Part shown: positions 34,707 through 37,796 of the stretch, piece by piece
Layout of the letters: the number at the start of each line of letters is the position of its first letter
Numbering within the stretch: position 1 is the first letter of the stretch
NCBI GenBank assembly: GCA_026985515.1
Contig: JALSQH010000128.1
Coordinates: 1 to 37,796 of the forward strand
Source: a bacterium
GTDB taxonomy: Bacteria > JALSQH01
Reading direction: 5' to 3'
Length of the DNA stretch: 37,796 nt
Program-made: the position numbers and the translations under genes
Notes under the pieces: model-generated
Told to the model about the DNA's origin: nothing
Databases searched by the model: none
The model's input: only the letters and a program-made list of their open reading frames with translations

Positions 34707-37700
34707 TTACGGAGTGGCAAATATTGTCAATTTGTAGGCAGTACCCATATTTCTCAAAGAGGGAAAGGATGGGTATCCAATGACATAGGCTCCGGCATCA
34801 TTATCATACACAAGAGAATCAAGTCTTACTAAACCATCACTGGCAAGGGCATTGTAGGCTACAGGCTGATCAAAAACCCAGCATCCCAGGTCTGGCATAA
34901 AAACTCCCATCTCAAGAGTTGCAGGTTCGCCGATATAAAAGACAAGATTACCATCCTCAGTTATCTGGGGAGGGGTCTCATCCACAGGATCTGAAACAGG
35001 ATCAAAGCATGGAGTAAGTTGAGAAGTACTACCGAGAGGAGCAGAATAGATACTTTTATCTTTAAAATATGTCACCTGTAACTGACCATTAACCATAGAG
35101 AATCTGCTTCCCCCTATATCACCGGAATCTACTCGTTTATAGCCTTTACCCACTGTGAATATATCAAGCTCAAAACTGGTACCTGCATCCCTTGTAAAGA
35201 GGATGTATGTATCATTATCCACTCTCACTATGTTCAGCCAATCAGATACAATATCTCCACCACTATAAATAGTACTACAGGTAAAATTAAAACTATTATC
35301 ATTACCCTCACAGTAGTGGAGATCGCTGGAATCATCCACATACGCTATAAAGAAATCTGTTACACCTGGTATAGATTCATCCGGTTTCATGAAAAGAGCT
35401 GCATTTATAACATTCACCTGACTGGTCTCAATATTCTCACCTGTGCTGTTGCCAGGAGCGAAAATATTAAAATAGTGATTCTGAGTTTCTCCAATGAAGT
35501 AGACCTTACCGTTTCTCGCCTCAGTATCAAAAACCACCACACTGTCACTACCTGTGGGGGTCGGGGTCACATTCTCATCATCAATCTGGGAAAGTACACC
35601 TTTATAGTTTCCACTGTCATCATAGCCGGTGGAGAGAAAATACCACTTATCACTCTGTTTAAAGAAATCAAATCTCTCTGTTGCCAAAGGTATCTGTAGC
35701 CAGTGATAATCTGCATCGGAAGATATGGGTGTTATGTTGAAAGTTGCAGAGGAATCATTGGCATTTCCATAATAAAGATCAAGTTCCCCATTCCATGCTG
35801 TCAGATAAAGCTTACCAGAATTATCGATTAAACCTGAAATCTGTCTTCTTCCCGGACATGGGAAATCCAGGGCTTTTGAAGCTGGATACTGATCTATTGT
35901 AACAGTAACTGGATTGGAAAAGGGTGAATAGATCTCATCTATCTCCCCAGCACTGCAATTATCGGAGAGATTTGTGTAGGTTAAGATAACAGGATTATTA
36001 TGTGAATCAAATGTAATATCGCTTTCATTGAGAAGGAGACCATCAAAGCTATATTCTGGACCAAATGAAACAACATTGCTGCTGGTATCATCCCCTCTGA
36101 ACTCAACAAGGTAGCCCCTTGTATCAGGTGGATTGGAAGTATCACCTGTGACCTTCTTATAATATATGTAAGTGTTGCCATCTCCAGCCACTCCAAAGCC
36201 TGTCATTCCCACATCACCACTATCAACAAGAGTGGAAGTCCATCCCTGTCCAGAATCATATGCCCAGTAAACCTCACCCTCATTACTGTCAAGATCGCCA
36301 AAGTAGAGAAGCACCTCGGCCCTTTCATGCGCAGAATTCCATTTAGCTTTCAAATCAATTATATGAAGTGAGGAATTGATCTGAAGCAACTGCTCATCAG
36401 ACCCTACTCTACCACTGCTATCCACAACTATCCTGTTTAAATAGAAATGCCCTGAAGAATCGAGAGAAGTGTAGAATATTTCAATACCTCTCCCATCATA
36501 ACAACTTCCCACAGCACGGAGAAGGATCTCGTTACTGTCGGGGTCAAATCTCTTTACCACAGCTGAGGCAGATCCTCCCGGTGACCATTTCACAAAATTT
36601 ATACCAGGATTCAGGTAGAGAGAAGGATACACCACGAAAATATTTGTTCCATCAGTTGTGACGGAAAATTCTGATACTGGATCATTAACTATATTGTATG
36701 AAGTTGAAGGATCATTCAGGTCAACAGCAAAAATTCCTCCTCTGCCCTGATATGAAGTGTAAAATGCAAAATAACCACCTGATGTTGAGACAAGTTTATT
36801 CTGATATCCTGAAATTCCCATACCTGCTTCACTTTCAAGAGTTAAACCTGCTTTCACAATCATTGCTGAAGCATAATTTGGAACTTCATCGTGACTATAA
36901 ATAGCATAATAGGTTACCACATCCCTTTCTGCCTGTGTGTCCCTTATGTGAAGCCAGTTACTGTTGGGAATCTGGTCGGGAGTTCCACTGACAACTCTGC
37001 CATCATCGTAGGATGAAGGTGGTGAACCCACTTTGGCAACTACTCTATATCCTGAAATATCATCAGTATTTGATGGTATTTTCCACACTATCTGATTTCC
37101 GGTTAAAGTCGGTACCCCTCTTGCCTCCACCACAGGGGCAGGAGGTACACTATCATGCGGGGTACCCTTAACTGTGGCACCACTGGAATAATTGGGCACC
37201 TCATCATAGGTGAAAAAGGTGTAACAGTATTCTTCATCATCAGTGAGACCCGTATCTTCAAAGTAAGCTGTTCCTTTTGTAAAATCACCAACCAGCGTTC
37301 CATTTGAATCATTAACCGATGCGGGACAGTAACTGTTATCCCCCCGCAAAACCTTAACTCCCTCATAATCAGAATCTGACGGTTCACTCCAGGAGATTTT
37401 AAGTGCATTTCCTTCTGGCACTACAGTAACATTCAGTCCGTACACTTCCCCGGGCGCCCGTGAATCGGAAGGAGTTGCACAGACAGTCTGTGATCCTGAT
37501 GAATAGTTTGGGACTTCGTCAAATGCAAAGATCCTGTAGCAATATGTTTCACCATCAGTCAGACCATCATCCTCAAACTCAGTGGTGTATGGATACACTG
37601 TGCCTAAATCCACCGCATTGGGATCATTAACTCCACCGGGGAGGTAATTATTATCGCCTCGCAATATTTTTACTCCTGCCAGATCAGTATCGGAAGGTTT

Positions 37701-37796
37701 GGTCCACACCAGTTTCAGAGCATTCCCCTCTGGTAATACATCTATGTGAAAATTGCTCACATTACCGGGAGGTACACTGTCTTGAGGTACTCCTAC
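34707..37796 (-). CDS. Large fibronectin-III repeat surface protein, 5' end outside window
   Basis: The frame stays open through the right edge. A GTG at 37760 is possible as a start, but the residues before it (PQDSVPP) match the linker between later repeats, so the true start lies beyond the window. At least three Fn3-like domains (repeats of about 90 residues, each ending in DEVPNYSSG-like text) are joined by DS-x-PP linkers. They are followed by about 650 residues of beta-rich sequence with repeated short blocks such as YFGDLDSNEGEVYW and LYYGNANDSS, possibly a propeller-like domain, and a C-terminal beta module. Asp/Ser/Tyr-rich composition and paired cysteines in the repeats fit an exported protein. 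No enzyme motif is seen. Adhesion or ligand binding is an inference. Confidence 0.8.
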   Translation of the reverse strand, partial: VGVPQDSVPPGNVSNFHIDVLPEGNALKLVWTKPSDTDLAGVKILRGDNNYLPGGVNDPNAVDLGTVYPYTTEFEDDGLTDGETYCYRIFAFDEVPNYSSGSQTVCATPSDSRAPGEVYGLNVTVVPEGNALKISWSEPSDSDYEGVKVLRGDNSYCPASVNDSNGTLVGDFTKGTAYFEDTGLTDDEEYCYTFFTYDEVPNYSSGATVKGTPHDSVPPAPVVEARGVPTLTGNQIVWKIPSNTDDISGYRVVAKVGSPPSSYDDGRVVSGTPDQIPNSNWLHIRDTQAERDVVTYYAIYSHDEVPNYASAMIVKAGLTLESEAGMGISGYQNKLVSTSGGYFAFYTSYQGRGGIFAVDLNDPSTSYNIVNDPVSEFSVTTDGTNIFVVYPSLYLNPGINFVKWSPGGSASAVVKRFDPDSNEILLRAVGSCYDGRGIEIFYTSLDSSGHFYLNRIVVDSSGRVGSDEQLLQINSSLHIIDLKAKWNSAHERAEVLLYFGDLDSNEGEVYWAYDSGQGWTSTLVDSGDVGMTGFGVAGDGNTYIYYKKVTGDTSNPPDTRGYLVEFRGDDTSSNVVSFGPEYSFDGLLLNESDITFDSHNNPVILTYTNLSDNCSAGEIDEIYSPFSNPVTVTIDQYPASKALDFPCPGRRQISGLIDNSGKLYLTAWNGELDLYYGNANDSSATFNITPISSDADYHWLQIPLATERFDFFKQSDKWYFLSTGYDDSGNYKGVLSQIDDENVTPTPTGSDSVVVFDTEARNGKVYFIGETQNHYFNIFAPGNSTGENIETSQVNVINAALFMKPDESIPGVTDFFIAYVDDSSDLHYCEGNDNSFNFTCSTIYSGGDIVSDWLNIVRVDNDTYILFTRDAGTSFELDIFTVGKGYKRVDSGDIGGSRFSMVNGQLQVTYFKDKSIYSAPLGSTSQLTPCFDPVSDPVDETPPQITEDGNLVFYIGEPATLEMGVFMPDLGCWVFDQPVAYNALASDGLVRLDSLVYDNDAGAYVIGYPSFPSLRNMGTAYKLTIFATP
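36855..37796 (-). repeat. Tandem Fn3-domain repeats within the surface protein
   Basis: Three protein-level repeats lie at 37739-37470, 37424-37158 and 37118-36855. The first two share PEGNALK, the pattern W.(K/E)PSD(T/S)D, (K/V)xLRGDN and DEVPNYSSG; the third is more diverged (DEVPNYAS). A linker-like stretch at the window edge predicts a further repeat outside. The two closest copies suggest recent duplication. Confidence 0.75.

Noticed and set aside
36855-37796. Possible CRISPR-like or short tandem DNA repeats
   Set aside because: The repetition is about 300 nt per unit, protein-coding and diverged (Fn3 domains), without spacers or cas genes.

Overview
The window reads as chromosomal DNA of a Gram-negative, respiring anaerobe with moderately AT-rich DNA. 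Multiheme c-type cytochromes, a Rieske/cytochrome b pair, lipoproteins, MurJ and UppP support that. The run rpmE-prfA-prmC-murA-hisG-hisD is, from memory, the order found in Geobacter-like Deltaproteobacteria (Desulfobacterota), so that lineage or a neighbour is the best guess. Lys/Glu-rich proteins hint at a warm habitat, which is inference only. Nearly all genes are on the minus strand in tightly packed operons with 1 to 22 nt overlaps, and TTG or GTG starts are common.

Layout. (1) Positions 8139 down to 1, minus strand: mutS2, a small YbjN/chaperone-like protein, uppP, murJ, a PilZ-like/proline-rich/transmembrane/AMIN-like protein with its own promoter, an AmrS-type radical SAM enzyme, and a partial serine beta-lactamase-fold protein. 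(2) 8287-10339, plus strand: a beta-keto acid cleavage enzyme (BKACE) overlapping an acyl-CoA dehydrogenase homologue that lacks the usual catalytic glutamate. A palindromic, TetR-type candidate operator lies in front and a perfect hairpin behind. (3) 10357-12414: a lipoprotein and, divergently, tRNA-Ser(GGA) followed 21 nt later by a secreted HExxH protein. (4) 13724-12379, minus: greA-hslO behind a consensus sigma70 promoter. (5) 23794-13785, minus: a pyrimidine operon pyrR-pyrB-[DNA methyltransferase-restriction enzyme]-pyrC-carA-[PflX-like radical SAM]-carB. (6) 34150-23850, minus: rpmE-prfA-prmC-murA-hisG-hisD continuing with 1-nt stop/start overlap into a Rieske protein, a b6-type cytochrome b, a 12-heme and a 10-heme cytochrome c. 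(7) 37796-34290, minus: a large fibronectin-III protein cut by the window edge and a small lipoprotein, ended by a clear terminator.

How the genes work together. Region 5 makes UMP precursors from glutamine, bicarbonate and aspartate and carries an AT-richer type II restriction-modification pair as a passenger between pyrB and pyrC. Region 6 joins housekeeping translation, cell-wall and histidine genes to a quinol-oxidising bc-type complex, in which two paralogous multiheme cytochromes seem to take the place of cytochrome c1. The most unusual items are this complex (including a heme site lost in one paralogue), the embedded restriction-modification pair, the dehydrogenase without its catalytic base, and the secreted HExxH protein. 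I found no CRISPR array, insertion sequence or rRNA. No gene-free stretch exceeds about 150 nt.
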